DNA of 64,000 nt from Streptomyces sp. NBC_01471. GTDB taxonomy: Bacteria; Actinomycetota; Actinomycetes; Streptomycetales; Streptomycetaceae. Position numbers and translations under genes: made by a program. Location: NCBI RefSeq assembly GCF_041438865.1, contig NZ_CP109450.1, positions 5,954,501-6,018,500 on the forward strand. The letters run 5' to 3'. The notes beneath the pieces are model-generated. The model saw nothing but the letters and a program-made list of their open reading frames with translations. It was not told the origin of the DNA and searched no databases. Of this stretch, positions 56,333 to 64,000 are shown piece by piece; the first letter of the stretch is position 1, and the number at the start of each line of letters is the position of its first letter.

Positions 56333-57814
56333 ATGACGGAACGAACTCCGCAGCGCACGTCCAACCGCCAGCTCGCCGCGCTCATCGGAGAGGCAGGGTT
56401 CTCCAACGCGGGGCTGGCCCGAAGAGTCGACCAGCTCGGCCTTGAGCACGGTCTCGACCTGAGGTACGACAAGACGTCGGTGACCCGCTGGCTGCGCGGC
56501 CAGCAGCCGCGCGGAACCACGCCCGCGCTGATCGCCGAGGTCTTCACCAGACGTCTGGGGCGCAGGCTCTCCGCCCAGGATCTGGGCCTCGACGCCTGCG
56601 CGCCCGTCTACGCGGGGCTGGAATTCGCCGGTACGCCCGAGGAGGCAGTCGACATCGTCAGCGGTCTCTGGCGCAAGGACTCCGGCAGCCATGCCGAACT
56701 GCGCAAGATCGCCTTCACCCCGGCCGGGCTCGTCGTGCCGAGCCGGGACTGGCTGATCGGCCGCCCGGACGACTGGGGCACCCCCGGTTCGGCCGGTGGA
56801 GTGAGGCCGGGGCAGAGCGGTCGCGCCGAGCCGCCGCGCTCCGGTGCCCGGATCCCCTCGCAGCCCCGCCCGGCCGTGCCGCGCCAGCGCCAGACCGACC
56901 GGACGACCGGGCAGCGGGTCGGCGCCGGGGACATCGCCGCCCTGCGTTCGGTGGGCGAGCTGTTCCGCACGCTCGACCACGCGTACGGCGGCGGCCACGC
57001 CCGGCAGGCCCTGGTGCGCTATCTGGAGCACGAGGCGGAGCCCATGCTCCGCGGGACGTACGGGGAGGCGACCGGCCGGCGGCTCTTCGCTGCCGCCGCG
57101 GACCTGACCCGGCTTGCGGGGTGGACCTCGTACGACATCGCGGCCCACGGGCTCGCCCAGCGCTACTTCGTCCAGGCCCTGCGGCTCTCGCAGGCCGCAG
57201 GGGACCGGGCGTACGGCTCGTACGTGCTCGTCACCATGAGCCGCCAGGCCGTCTATCTCGGGCACGGCCGGGAGGCGGTCCAGCTGGCGCGCGTGGCGCA
57301 GCAGGGCGTCGGGACCTCGGCGCCGCCGGTCGTCCAGGCGCTGCTGCACGCCGTCGAGGCGCGCGGACACGGGGTGCTCGGCGAGGTACGGGCCTGCACG
57401 GCCTCCCTCGCACGGGCCGAGCGGGCCATGGAGGCGGTGCGTCCCGGCGACGAAGTGCCGTACTGGGCACGGTTCTTCGACGAAGCGCAGCTGGCCGACG
57501 AATTCGGCCACTGCCACCGGGACCTCCAGCAGTACCGGGCCGCCGCGCAGTACGCGGAACGCTCGCTCCAGCTGCGCGCTCCCGCCTTCGCGCGTTCCCG
57601 GCTCTTCTGCCGGGTCGTGCTGGCGACCGCGCGGCTCGGCCTCGGCGAACTGGACCAGGCGTGCGCGCTGGGCGCCGAGTCGGCGCAGCAGGCGGGGGAG
57701 ATGCGGTCGGTGCGGGCCGTCGAGTATGTGCGCGAGTTCGAACGGAGGCTGGAGCCGTACCGGGACGCGGCGGCGGTACGGGGGTACCGGGACCGCGTCG
57801 CGGCGATGGGCTGA
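56333..57814 (+). CDS. NsdA-like TPR regulatory protein
   Basis: A 493-residue protein with a short N-terminal DNA-binding-like region (LAALIGEAGFSNAGLARRVDQLG, SVTRWLRGQQPRGTTPALIAEV) and a long helical C-terminal part with tetratricopeptide-type repeats (AQRYFVQALRLSQAAGDRAYGSYVL, YRAAAQYAERSLQL). This architecture matches the Streptomyces family of NsdA, a negative regulator of sporulation and antibiotic production; several paralogues exist per genome, so the exact role is open. ATG 56333 has GGCAGGAG 12 bases upstream. Confidence 0.83.
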   Translation: MTERTPQRTSNRQLAALIGEAGFSNAGLARRVDQLGLEHGLDLRYDKTSVTRWLRGQQPRGTTPALIAEVFTRRLGRRLSAQDLGLDACAPVYAGLEFAGTPEEAVDIVSGLWRKDSGSHAELRKIAFTPAGLVVPSRDWLIGRPDDWGTPGSAGGVRPGQSGRAEPPRSGARIPSQPRPAVPRQRQTDRTTGQRVGAGDIAALRSVGELFRTLDHAYGGGHARQALVRYLEHEAEPMLRGTYGEATGRRLFAAAADLTRLAGWTSYDIAAHGLAQRYFVQALRLSQAAGDRAYGSYVLVTMSRQAVYLGHGREAVQLARVAQQGVGTSAPPVVQALLHAVEARGHGVLGEVRACTASLARAERAMEAVRPGDEVPYWARFFDEAQLADEFGHCHRDLQQYRAAAQYAERSLQLRAPAFARSRLFCRVVLATARLGLGELDQACALGAESAQQAGEMRSVRAVEYVREFERRLEPYRDAAAVRGYRDRVAAMG

Positions 57815-57883
57815 GGCCGGGCGGGTGACGGGGCGGGCGGGGGGCCGTCCCCCGTCCGCCCCGTCATCCGCTCCCGCCGGGCG

Positions 57884-59293
57884 TCACGCGGCGAGCGGGA
57901 ATCCGTCCACCGCGATGTCCGGTTTGATGCCGAAGTCCCGCATCACGGCCTGCGCGGCGCGCCGGCCCGAGACGAGCGCGCCCTGCGCGGTGCTGGTGTC
58001 GCGGTGGTCGCCGCACACGTACAGACCCGCCAGCAGCCGGACCGGGCGGCGCACGTCGTGCGGTGGCGGCATCGCGGGGACCGCGTCGGGGGAGTGGTGG
58101 ACGGCGAGGAGTTCCCAGTCGTCGGTCGGTGTGCCGTGCAGCGCGGCCAGCTGGATGAGGGCCGCCCGGTCCAGGCCGGGACCGGGGGCGCCGAGCACGG
58201 TCGACGAGATCAGCGCGCGGCCGCCCGGGGCCCGTGCGGGGTCGACCTCGCTCATGACCGCGGTGTGCGAGACGGGGCCCGAGCGGTCGGCGTCCAGGAC
58301 CAGGGCCGCCCCGGTGGACGGGGCCACCGGGGCCGCGTGGTGAAGGACCGTCACCGGGTGGAAGTCCGGGATCCGCAGCCCGGGCAGCAGAAGGGCGGCC
58401 GAGCGGGCGTCGGTCGCGACGATGAGCGCACGGCAGCTCAGCGTGCCCAGCTCCACCGTGGTGACCGAGCTGATGGAGGTCGCGGTGACGGTCACCCCGG
58501 TGGACACCGTGCCGGGCGGCAGCGTCGCCGCCAGCCGCTCGGGCAGGACGGCCGCACCGCCCGCCGGTACGCACAGCCGGCCCCGGGCGAAACCGCGCAG
58601 GGCGAGATCCGCGCACCGGCTCGACGTGGTCAGCCCGGGGTCGCTCAGCAGCGCGGACAGCAGGGGCCTGAGGAAGCCCGCGGCGGCGCGCGGGGGGAGG
58701 CCGTACGAGCGGAGTGCGGCCAGTGCGGTCTGCTCGGGGCGGGCCAGCAGACGTTCCACCGGGGTGGCCGCGAGGCGGGCCAGGGCGGCGCGCAGCCTGG
58801 CCCGGTCGAGAGCGCCGCTCACCAGCGCGCCGCTCGCGAGCGCACTGCCGGCGAGGCCACTGCCCGTGAAGCCGGAACCGCCGAGTCCGCTGCTGCCGAG
58901 TCCACCGCCGACGAGTCCACCGCCGAGGGGGGCGCGTGAGGCGCTTCGCAGGGCGCGCGCGGCGTTGAGTGCGCCCCGCGTGCCCCCGGCCTCGCCCGTC
59001 CGGTGCAGCCGGCCCCCGCTGTGGACGAGGACGCCGGGCGAGAACAGCCTGAGGTCCGTCTCGCCCAGGCACGGAGCACGGAGCAGTTCCGGGTACGAGG
59101 TGCTGAGGAACCCTCCGGCGCGGTCCAGGAGGAAGCCGCCGGCCAGCTCGGTGGACATGCGGCCGCCCGGCGACGGGGCGGCCTCCAGGACGCTGACGGA
59201 CACACCGGCACTGGTCAGCCGGTGGGCGGCTGACAGGCCGGCGAGCCCGGCTCCGACGATGATCACGTCGGCATGCTGTGCGGTACTGAGCAC
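57884..59293 (-). CDS. FAD-dependent amine oxidase-like oxidoreductase
   Basis: A 469-residue flavoprotein of the phytoene-desaturase/amine-oxidase type: the FAD site VIIVGAGLAGLSAAHRL near residue 9, RMSTELAGGFLLDRAGGF after it, and a C-terminal GLYVCGDHRDTSTAQGALVSGRRAA closing the FAD pocket. About 45 residues in the middle form pentapeptide-like repeats (GL or AL every fifth residue) encoded by a 15-base periodic DNA stretch. The GTG start follows GGGGAGGGG. Substrate unknown. The gap of about 340 bases between this gene and the next minus-strand gene is extremely GC-rich and holds a repeat element. Confidence 0.85.
   Translation of the reverse strand: MLSTAQHADVIIVGAGLAGLSAAHRLTSAGVSVSVLEAAPSPGGRMSTELAGGFLLDRAGGFLSTSYPELLRAPCLGETDLRLFSPGVLVHSGGRLHRTGEAGGTRGALNAARALRSASRAPLGGGLVGGGLGSSGLGGSGFTGSGLAGSALASGALVSGALDRARLRAALARLAATPVERLLARPEQTALAALRSYGLPPRAAAGFLRPLLSALLSDPGLTTSSRCADLALRGFARGRLCVPAGGAAVLPERLAATLPPGTVSTGVTVTATSISSVTTVELGTLSCRALIVATDARSAALLLPGLRIPDFHPVTVLHHAAPVAPSTGAALVLDADRSGPVSHTAVMSEVDPARAPGGRALISSTVLGAPGPGLDRAALIQLAALHGTPTDDWELLAVHHSPDAVPAMPPPHDVRRPVRLLAGLYVCGDHRDTSTAQGALVSGRRAAQAVMRDFGIKPDIAVDGFPLAA
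58810..58930. repeat. 15-base periodic repeat inside the FAD oxidoreductase gene
   Basis: Degenerate 15-base units (for example CCGAGTCCACCGCCG, CCGAGTCCGCTGCTG) run through the segment and encode five-residue units with Leu or Phe at a fixed place flanked by Gly, Ser and Ala. Confidence 0.75.
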
Positions 59294-59633
59294 GTGCCCC
59301 TCCCCGGGGTCGGCGCGGCCGCGGTGTTCCGTGCGGGGCTGATTCCCCAACGGGTCGCGGAAATGCCCTGGTTCGGGTCGAGACTAGGGAGAGGGGCGGC
59401 GCGCGGCAGGCGCGCGACGCGGGGGCATGGGGGCGCGGGGTCGCACGGCGGGGCGGCGCGGGGCGCGGCGCGGGCCGTTCGGCCACCGCGCGGCGCGGGG
59501 CCGTACGGATACCTGGGGCGGGGCCCGCCCCGGACCCCGCGCCTCGATCGCCGGAGGGGCCCGGGACGCCTCCCGCCCATGGCCGAGCGGGGCTTGGGAC
59601 GTCTCCTGCCTGAATCCGCGAGGTGAACTCGCC
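59294..59633. other. GC-rich intergenic region with Streptomyces-type repeat, copy 2
   Basis: I see no gene in these 340 bases. At 59515-59560 is GGGGC, GCCCCGGACCCC, a CCTCGATCGCCGG block and GGGGC, in the same order as the element at 3563-3608. The rest is nearly pure G+C with GGGGCGCG-type runs. Confidence 0.55.
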
Positions 59634-60524
59634 CTACTGCGCCGCGGCCCGGATCGCCTCGTCGATCTCCGGGAACGCGAAAGTGAAGCCCGACTCCAGG
59701 AGCTTCTTCGGCAGGACCCGCTGGCTTCCCAGCACGTCCCCCGCGAACTCGCCCAGCGCGATCCGCAGCGCGGGTGCCGGGGCCGTGAACAGGGTGGGGC
59801 GGTGCAGGACCCGGCCCATGGCCGCCGTCACCTCGCGGTTGGTGACCGGCTGGGGGCCGGTCAGGTTCACCGGGCCCGACAGCGACTCCGTGTCCAGGAT
59901 GTGGCGCAGCGCCGCGACATGGTCGTGCAGCGCGATGAAACTCCAGTACTGGCCGCCGTCGCCCATCCGGCCGCCGAGCCCCGCCCTGAACAGCGGGAAG
60001 AGCCGGCCCCAGGCTCCGCCCTCCTTGGCCACCACCAGTCCCGTACGGGCGAACGCCGTCCGGATGCCCGCCTCTTCGGCCGCGTGCGCCGCCTCCTCCC
60101 ACTCCACGCAGAGCGAGGCGAGGAAGCCTTCACCGGGGGGTGCGCTCTCGTCGACCGCGCGGTCGCCCGTGTCCCCGTAGTAGCCGAGCGCACTGCCGCA
60201 CAGGAACACCGCCGGCGGTACGTCGAGGGAGGCGACGGCCTCCGCGAGGGTGGCGGTGCCCAGGACCCGGCTGTCCCGCAGTTCCTTCTTGTACGCGTCC
60301 GTCCAGCGGTGGTCGCCGACGCCCGCCCCGGCCAGGTTGACCACCGCGTCACAGCCGGTCAGCCCCGCTGTGTCCACGTACTCCCTGGCCGGGTCCCACT
60401 CCGTCTCGTCCGCGGCCCGGGCGGCGCGGCGGACCAGCCGCACCACCTCGTGCCCGTCGGCGCGCAGGGAGCGGCCCAGCGCCGTACCGATCAGTCCTGA
60501 TGCTCCGGCAATCGCGATACGCAT
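59634..60524 (-). CDS. TIGR01777-family NAD-dependent epimerase/dehydratase
   Basis: A 296-residue extended-SDR protein: IAIAGASGLIGTALGRSL binds the nucleotide, ADETEWDP and DAVVNLAGAGVGDHRWT are TIGR01777 blocks, SALGYYGDTGD carries the YxxxK-region tyrosine, and the C-terminus has GPVNLTGPQPVTNREV and the DUF1731-like GDVLGSQRVLPKKLLESGF. The family (YfcH/SulA-like) has no settled activity. ATG 60524 begins the Rossmann fold. It is divergent from the GNAT gene. Confidence 0.9.
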   Translation of the reverse strand: MRIAIAGASGLIGTALGRSLRADGHEVVRLVRRAARAADETEWDPAREYVDTAGLTGCDAVVNLAGAGVGDHRWTDAYKKELRDSRVLGTATLAEAVASLDVPPAVFLCGSALGYYGDTGDRAVDESAPPGEGFLASLCVEWEEAAHAAEEAGIRTAFARTGLVVAKEGGAWGRLFPLFRAGLGGRMGDGGQYWSFIALHDHVAALRHILDTESLSGPVNLTGPQPVTNREVTAAMGRVLHRPTLFTAPAPALRIALGEFAGDVLGSQRVLPKKLLESGFTFAFPEIDEAIRAAAQ

Positions 60525-60594
60525 GGGCCCATCCTCACGCACCCCGTCGAAATCGCGCAGCGCCCGCACCCGTCGCCGTGGCAGAGTGGCCCGC

Positions 60595-61092
60595 ATGCCC
60601 GATCCGCACATACGTATGGCCGTACTGGACGACGGTGACGCGCTCGGTGAGCTCGACCGCACGACCTGGTCCACGCTGCACGAGGTCATGCCGCCGCCTC
60701 GGCCCCCGTACCGGCCCTTCTTCGATGAAGAACACCCGCCTGGCGACCTTCTGGTCGCCGAGCTGGCGGGCGAGATCGTGGGCTACATCCGGCTGGTGCC
60801 GCCCACGCCGCTCGCCAGCAACGCCCATGTACGCCAGATCCGGGGCCTGGCCGTCGCCGGAACGGCGCGCCGCCACGGGGTGGGCCGGGCGCTGCTGAGG
60901 GCCGCGTGCGCCGAGGCGAGGCGCCAGGGCGCCACCCGGATCACCCTGCGGGTGCTCGGGCACAACACCCCGGCCCGCGAGCTCTACGCCGCCGAGGGGT
61001 TCGCGGTGGAGGGTGTGCTGCCGGGCGAGTTCCACCTGGCGGGCCGGTATGTCGACGACGTACTGATGGGGCGCGGCCTCACCGCGTACTGA
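60595..61092 (+). CDS. GNAT-family N-acetyltransferase
   Basis: A 165-residue acetyltransferase. Motif A (IRGLAVAGTARRHGVGRALLRAACAEARRQG) binds acetyl-CoA; LRVLGHNTPARELYAAEGFAVEGVL is motif B. The length is typical. ATG 60595 lies 70 bases from the divergent epimerase start. The substrate is unknown. Confidence 0.9.
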   Translation: MPDPHIRMAVLDDGDALGELDRTTWSTLHEVMPPPRPPYRPFFDEEHPPGDLLVAELAGEIVGYIRLVPPTPLASNAHVRQIRGLAVAGTARRHGVGRALLRAACAEARRQGATRITLRVLGHNTPARELYAAEGFAVEGVLPGEFHLAGRYVDDVLMGRGLTAY

Positions 61093-61137
61093 GTCCCTGT
61101 ACGGACGGCCGCGCGTACGGACAGGCCGTGTGGGCGC

Positions 61138-61656
61138 TCATGAGCCGAACCGCTCCCACAGGCGGGGATACCGCTCGGCGAGCGCCTCGTCGTCGAAGTC
61201 GACCGGCGGCCCCTCCGGGTCGGCGGCCTGCGGCGGAATGCCCAGATCGGGGGTGGGCGCCCCGGTGAGCTGCTCGTACGCCTCGTCGGCCGCGTATCCC
61301 AGCTCCTCGCCGTCGCCGTCGATCTCCTCGTCGAAGTCGTCCAGGAGGTCTGCCAGGGCGTCCGGATCCTGCAGCGCGCCCTCGAAGATCTCCCGGCCCT
61401 GGCCGATGAGCCAGCAGCGGAAGTAGTCGAAGGAGTCGGCGTCGCTCTCGCGCAGCAGCACGACCGCCGCACCCCACAGATCCCAGCGGTACGCACGGTT
61501 GTAGCGCGTCTCGAAGTACCGCGCGAACTCCAGCACGGACTCCGGGTCGAGCTGCGCCAATCGCTCGGTGAGCAGATCGGCATGGTCCTCGGGGTCGCCG
61601 TCGGCGGCCGCGCGAGTGCTGTCGATGGTCTCCCAGAACTCCGTCTCGTCCCTCAC
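61138..61656 (-). CDS. DUF4240 protein
   Basis: A 172-residue acidic protein. DETEFWETIDSTRAAADGDPEDHADLLTERL, the FARYFETRYNRAYRWDLWGAA block and FDYFRCWLIGQGREIFEGAL are the DUF4240 hallmarks. The C-terminal third is very acidic. The start is GTG 61656. DUF4240 proteins are often linked to polymorphic-toxin or immunity-like contexts, but nothing of that kind is adjacent here. It converges with the GNAT gene. Confidence 0.87.
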   Translation of the reverse strand: MRDETEFWETIDSTRAAADGDPEDHADLLTERLAQLDPESVLEFARYFETRYNRAYRWDLWGAAVVLLRESDADSFDYFRCWLIGQGREIFEGALQDPDALADLLDDFDEEIDGDGEELGYAADEAYEQLTGAPTPDLGIPPQAADPEGPPVDFDDEALAERYPRLWERFGS

Positions 61657-61805
61657 GCGTACAGCATCGTGGTTGGCGGGGCGCCGCGCACGCGGAGCGC
61701 CGATCAGCGGCCCTCTTGTTACCAGGCGATGTGACCGTCCGATGATTCACTCGTTTGACGGTTGTAGCGATTCCGATCACTCACCCCAAAGGGGTCACCC
61801 CCGTC

Positions 61806-63800
61806 ATGCGAACGCAAGAGCAACCGGAAGGGGCGCGGTCCGGCGCCGCCCGAGTGGGCGTGGAACAGGCCGAAGCCGCACTCGTCGAGCATTATCCGCG
61901 GCTCGTCCGCCTCGCCTACCTCACGCTGCCCCCGTCACTGGGCCGCCACCGCCGTGTGCTCGCCGCCCACGCGGTCGTCCAGCGCGCGCTGCCCGCCTCC
62001 CGCGACAGCGGTCCGGTCGAGCCGCGCGTGCCCGTCCAGCGCGGCGCCCCGGAGGACCCCGGATACGCACTGGTCAGACAGCGCGTACTGGAGACCGCCC
62101 TGGCGTACGGACAGCGCCCCGGCTGGTGGCCCCGGCAGCTGCCCGCGCCGCGTACGCTGCGGCCCGTGCTGCCCGCCGTCTTCGGGCTGCGGATCTTCCC
62201 CCGGTCCGGTGGCGCCGATGAACTCGCCCTGGAACAGGCGCTGTCGGGGACCACGGCGGCCGCGAGAGCCGCGCTCGTACTGCACCGCATCGAGGGCCTG
62301 AGCGAACAGGCCACCCGTACGCTGCTGACGGCGGCGGGCGCCACCGACGCCGGGTCCGCGCTGCGCACGGCGCTCCGGCTGGCCCGTACCCCGGCTGAGG
62401 CGGGCGCCGACGCGCTGCTGAGCTCCGACGAGTTCGATCCCTGCCTGGTGCACACCCGCCCCACCGACCTGATCCGGCGCAGGCAGCGGGTCAGGTTCGC
62501 GCGCTTCGTGGGCGTCGTGGTGACCGTGCTCGCCGTGGCGCTGGTCGTGGTGGACCGCGACGGCAGCTCCGCGCCGCCCGCCGCGACCGGACCGTTCGAC
62601 CCCGCCGTCAGCGCCCGGGCCGCCGACCCCGCGCTGCTGCTGCGCGCCCCCGCGCAGGAGTGGGCCCACACCTCGCGCATGGACTTCACGGCCTGGCCCG
62701 CGCGCGGCGCCCGTACGGGGGACAGCGCGCTGCTCGGCCGGGCGCTGAAGGTCTGGGCGAGCCCGGCCCGTACGGTACGGATCTCCGCCACCCAGGGCGC
62801 CGCGACCGTGCCCCCGGCCCAGCCGCCCCGGCTGCTCTACGCGGGCGACGTGGACGGCGCGGCCGTGGTCCTGTTCGCCGACGGTGAGCGCGTCGTCCGG
62901 TACGCCGAGCCCACCGACGGCGAGGGCGCGCCCGCGCTCGACTTCGCCCGCACCGACGACGCGGACATCACCACCGGAGCCGCGGTCGTCATCGGCCGCA
63001 CCGACGGCAACGCCCGGTTCCTGCTGGCTCCCTGGGTCGCCGAGTCCACCACCCGTGACCTCCTCACCCCGGACACCCCGGCGCGCCCGCTCGACGAGGG
63101 CAAGGACGGGGTGACCGCACCGGTGTCGAGCCCGGTGGTTCCCGCGGGCGGGACCGGATGCGGGTCCTGGCCCGCGCTCCAGCTCCGTTCCTCCAGCAAG
63201 GTGGCGGAGAAGCACGCGTTCCTCCTCACCGACCTCGGTGACCTCACACCCGTCCACCTCACCTACACCCCGCCGCCTGGCGGCGGGGTCCCGGCGAGGG
63301 CGCCCCGGGAGGCGACCGGCGGCCAGGCGCTGCTCAGCTGGGCGCACACGGCCTGCTCGCTGGCCGGGGTCCGCGGCAGCGGCGTACGGTCCGTGAACAA
63401 CTGGGAGTACGCCCGCCAGCAGCTCCCCGAGAACGGCGGCCGCGCCTCCTGGGTGTGCACCAGGGCGGACACCTGGAAGGGGCCCGGCAGGGTCTCCGTA
63501 CAGCTCCAGCTCCCCACCGGGCAGGTGTCCCGGCCGGGCGCCGTCGTGGCGCAGCAGAAGAACACCGCACTGTGCAGCCGCTTCGGCCAGAACGTCCTGG
63601 CCGGTGCCAAGTGGAAGTCCGGCTCGGGAAAGTGGTACCTGCTGGCCGCGGGCAGCAGGGAGGTCCGTGAGATCGACGCGACCGGGGGCGTACGGGCCAC
63701 GGCGGACGGTACGACCATGGCGGTACGGGCGGGTCAGCGCGACCGGGCCGTCATGACGGCCCGGCTGGCGAACGGGGGCAGGCTGAAGGCGCTGGGCTGA
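61806..63800 (+). CDS. Sigma-factor-like domain fused to a membrane helix and extracytoplasmic domain (paralogue 2)
   Basis: A 664-residue protein paralogous to 22431-24371. Both have ALVEHYPRLVRLAYL starting at residue 25, then an LGRxRRVLxAH block, LFPRSGGADELAL or IFPRSGGADELAL, a region-4-like LHRIEGLSEQATRTLLTAAGA segment, FDPC ... RPTDL[IL]RR, one membrane helix (near 230-250 here) and a long outer domain. The outer parts share DFTAWPARGARTGDSALLGRAL, RTDGNARFLLAPWV, WVCTRADTWKGPG and AGAKWKSGSGKWYLLAAGS, and four cysteines. ATG 61806 follows AAAGGGG, a better start than the in-frame upstream one. Function unknown. Confidence 0.78.
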   Translation: MRTQEQPEGARSGAARVGVEQAEAALVEHYPRLVRLAYLTLPPSLGRHRRVLAAHAVVQRALPASRDSGPVEPRVPVQRGAPEDPGYALVRQRVLETALAYGQRPGWWPRQLPAPRTLRPVLPAVFGLRIFPRSGGADELALEQALSGTTAAARAALVLHRIEGLSEQATRTLLTAAGATDAGSALRTALRLARTPAEAGADALLSSDEFDPCLVHTRPTDLIRRRQRVRFARFVGVVVTVLAVALVVVDRDGSSAPPAATGPFDPAVSARAADPALLLRAPAQEWAHTSRMDFTAWPARGARTGDSALLGRALKVWASPARTVRISATQGAATVPPAQPPRLLYAGDVDGAAVVLFADGERVVRYAEPTDGEGAPALDFARTDDADITTGAAVVIGRTDGNARFLLAPWVAESTTRDLLTPDTPARPLDEGKDGVTAPVSSPVVPAGGTGCGSWPALQLRSSSKVAEKHAFLLTDLGDLTPVHLTYTPPPGGGVPARAPREATGGQALLSWAHTACSLAGVRGSGVRSVNNWEYARQQLPENGGRASWVCTRADTWKGPGRVSVQLQLPTGQVSRPGAVVAQQKNTALCSRFGQNVLAGAKWKSGSGKWYLLAAGSREVREIDATGGVRATADGTTMAVRAGQRDRAVMTARLANGGRLKALG

Positions 63801-63905
63801 ACGCCGGAACCGGACCGCCCCCCGGATTCCCGGCCGCCCCGGGAATCCGGACCTCCCGGGAAATCCGGACCGAGGCTGTCGGGTATCGATGGCACGGTGA
63901 CCCGT

Positions 63906-64000
63906 ATGGAGACAGAGAAGCCTTTGACGGGACGAATCGCCCTGGTCGCCGGTGCCACCCGGGGCGCGGGCCGGGCCATCGCCGTACAGCTGGGCGCGGC
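63906..64000 (+). CDS. SDR-family oxidoreductase, N-terminal fragment
   Basis: Only the first 31 codons are in the window. METEKPLTGRIALVAGATRGAGRAIAVQL carries the TGxxxGxG-type cofactor motif of short-chain dehydrogenases (here AGATRGAG). An in-frame GTG at 63897 would add three residues. It lies about 105 bases after the sigma-like membrane protein gene on the same strand. Confidence 0.8.
   Translation, partial: METEKPLTGRIALVAGATRGAGRAIAVQLGA

Noticed and set aside
1..64000. CRISPR arrays, rRNA operons, complete insertion sequences or integrase genes
   Set aside because: No regularly spaced palindromic repeats, rRNA-like sequence, transposase or integrase motifs were seen; the tandem repeats found are short in-gene minisatellites.

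Overview
The window is very GC-rich, dense with genes, and uses many GTG starts. Its gene content is typical of Streptomyces: glnE, malR/malEFG/aglA, glnA type I, lipA/lipB, an NsdA-like regulator, and many secreted hydrolases. From memory, the order runs parallel to the chromosomal core block of S. coelicolor between glnE and lipB (about SCO2234 down to SCO2190), with accessory insertions. I could not run an alignment to confirm this.

Layout. 1-4.5 kb: tail of an unidentified gene, glnE (glutamine synthetase adenylyltransferase) and a PAP2 phosphatase. 4.6-13.7 kb: a maltose/maltodextrin locus in which malEFG is flanked on both sides by an alpha-glucosidase plus LacI-regulator pair. 13.8-16.6 kb: small metabolic genes, a DUF4230 protein, a TetR regulator and a DUF3626 protein. 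16.7-27.6 kb: a secreted GH92 alpha-mannosidase and a Tat-exported GH89 alpha-N-acetylglucosaminidase, enclosing a ferredoxin-type reductase/PF10118 pair and a membrane-anchored sigma-like protein. 27.6-31.5 kb: a tiny RiPP locus whose 26-residue precursor ends in AWYIWY, the hexapeptide of tryptorubin A, followed by a cytochrome P450; then a two-component system and a decayed MMPL transporter fragment. 31.6-43 kb: an orphan winged-helix regulator behind a Cys-containing leader peptide, an oxidoreductase, an ArsC-like protein, a PrmC-like methyltransferase, an alpha-amylase, an FhuF-like protein, a Fpg/Nei glycosylase and a secreted peptidoglycan amidase. 43.2-47.5 kb: a CitA/DcuS-type two-component system divergent from a GntP permease. 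47.6-50.6 kb: a lower-GC insertion carrying a solitary OLD-type ATPase/TOPRIM nuclease, a probable defence gene. 50.6-64 kb: glnA with GlnR boxes, RDD and DUF4191 proteins, lipA, lipB, an NsdA-like regulator, an FAD oxidoreductase, a TIGR01777 epimerase, GNAT and DUF4240 proteins, a second copy of the sigma-like membrane protein, and the start of an SDR.

How the parts connect. GlnE should adenylylate the GlnA encoded 47 kb away, and glnA carries a textbook GlnR double box. The mal locus and the alpha-amylase at 36 kb form a starch pathway: secreted amylase, MalEFG uptake, intracellular alpha-glucosidases. CTTGC/GCAAG motifs in both promoters suggest shared MalR control. LipB and LipA form the lipoate pathway.

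The most exciting item is the precursor/P450 pair at 27930-29146, a minimal atropopeptide (tryptorubin-type) RiPP cluster. The most novel-looking item is the pair of paralogous fusions (22431-24371 and 61806-63800), each joining a sigma-factor-like cytoplasmic domain, a membrane helix and an extracytoplasmic domain with four conserved cysteines.
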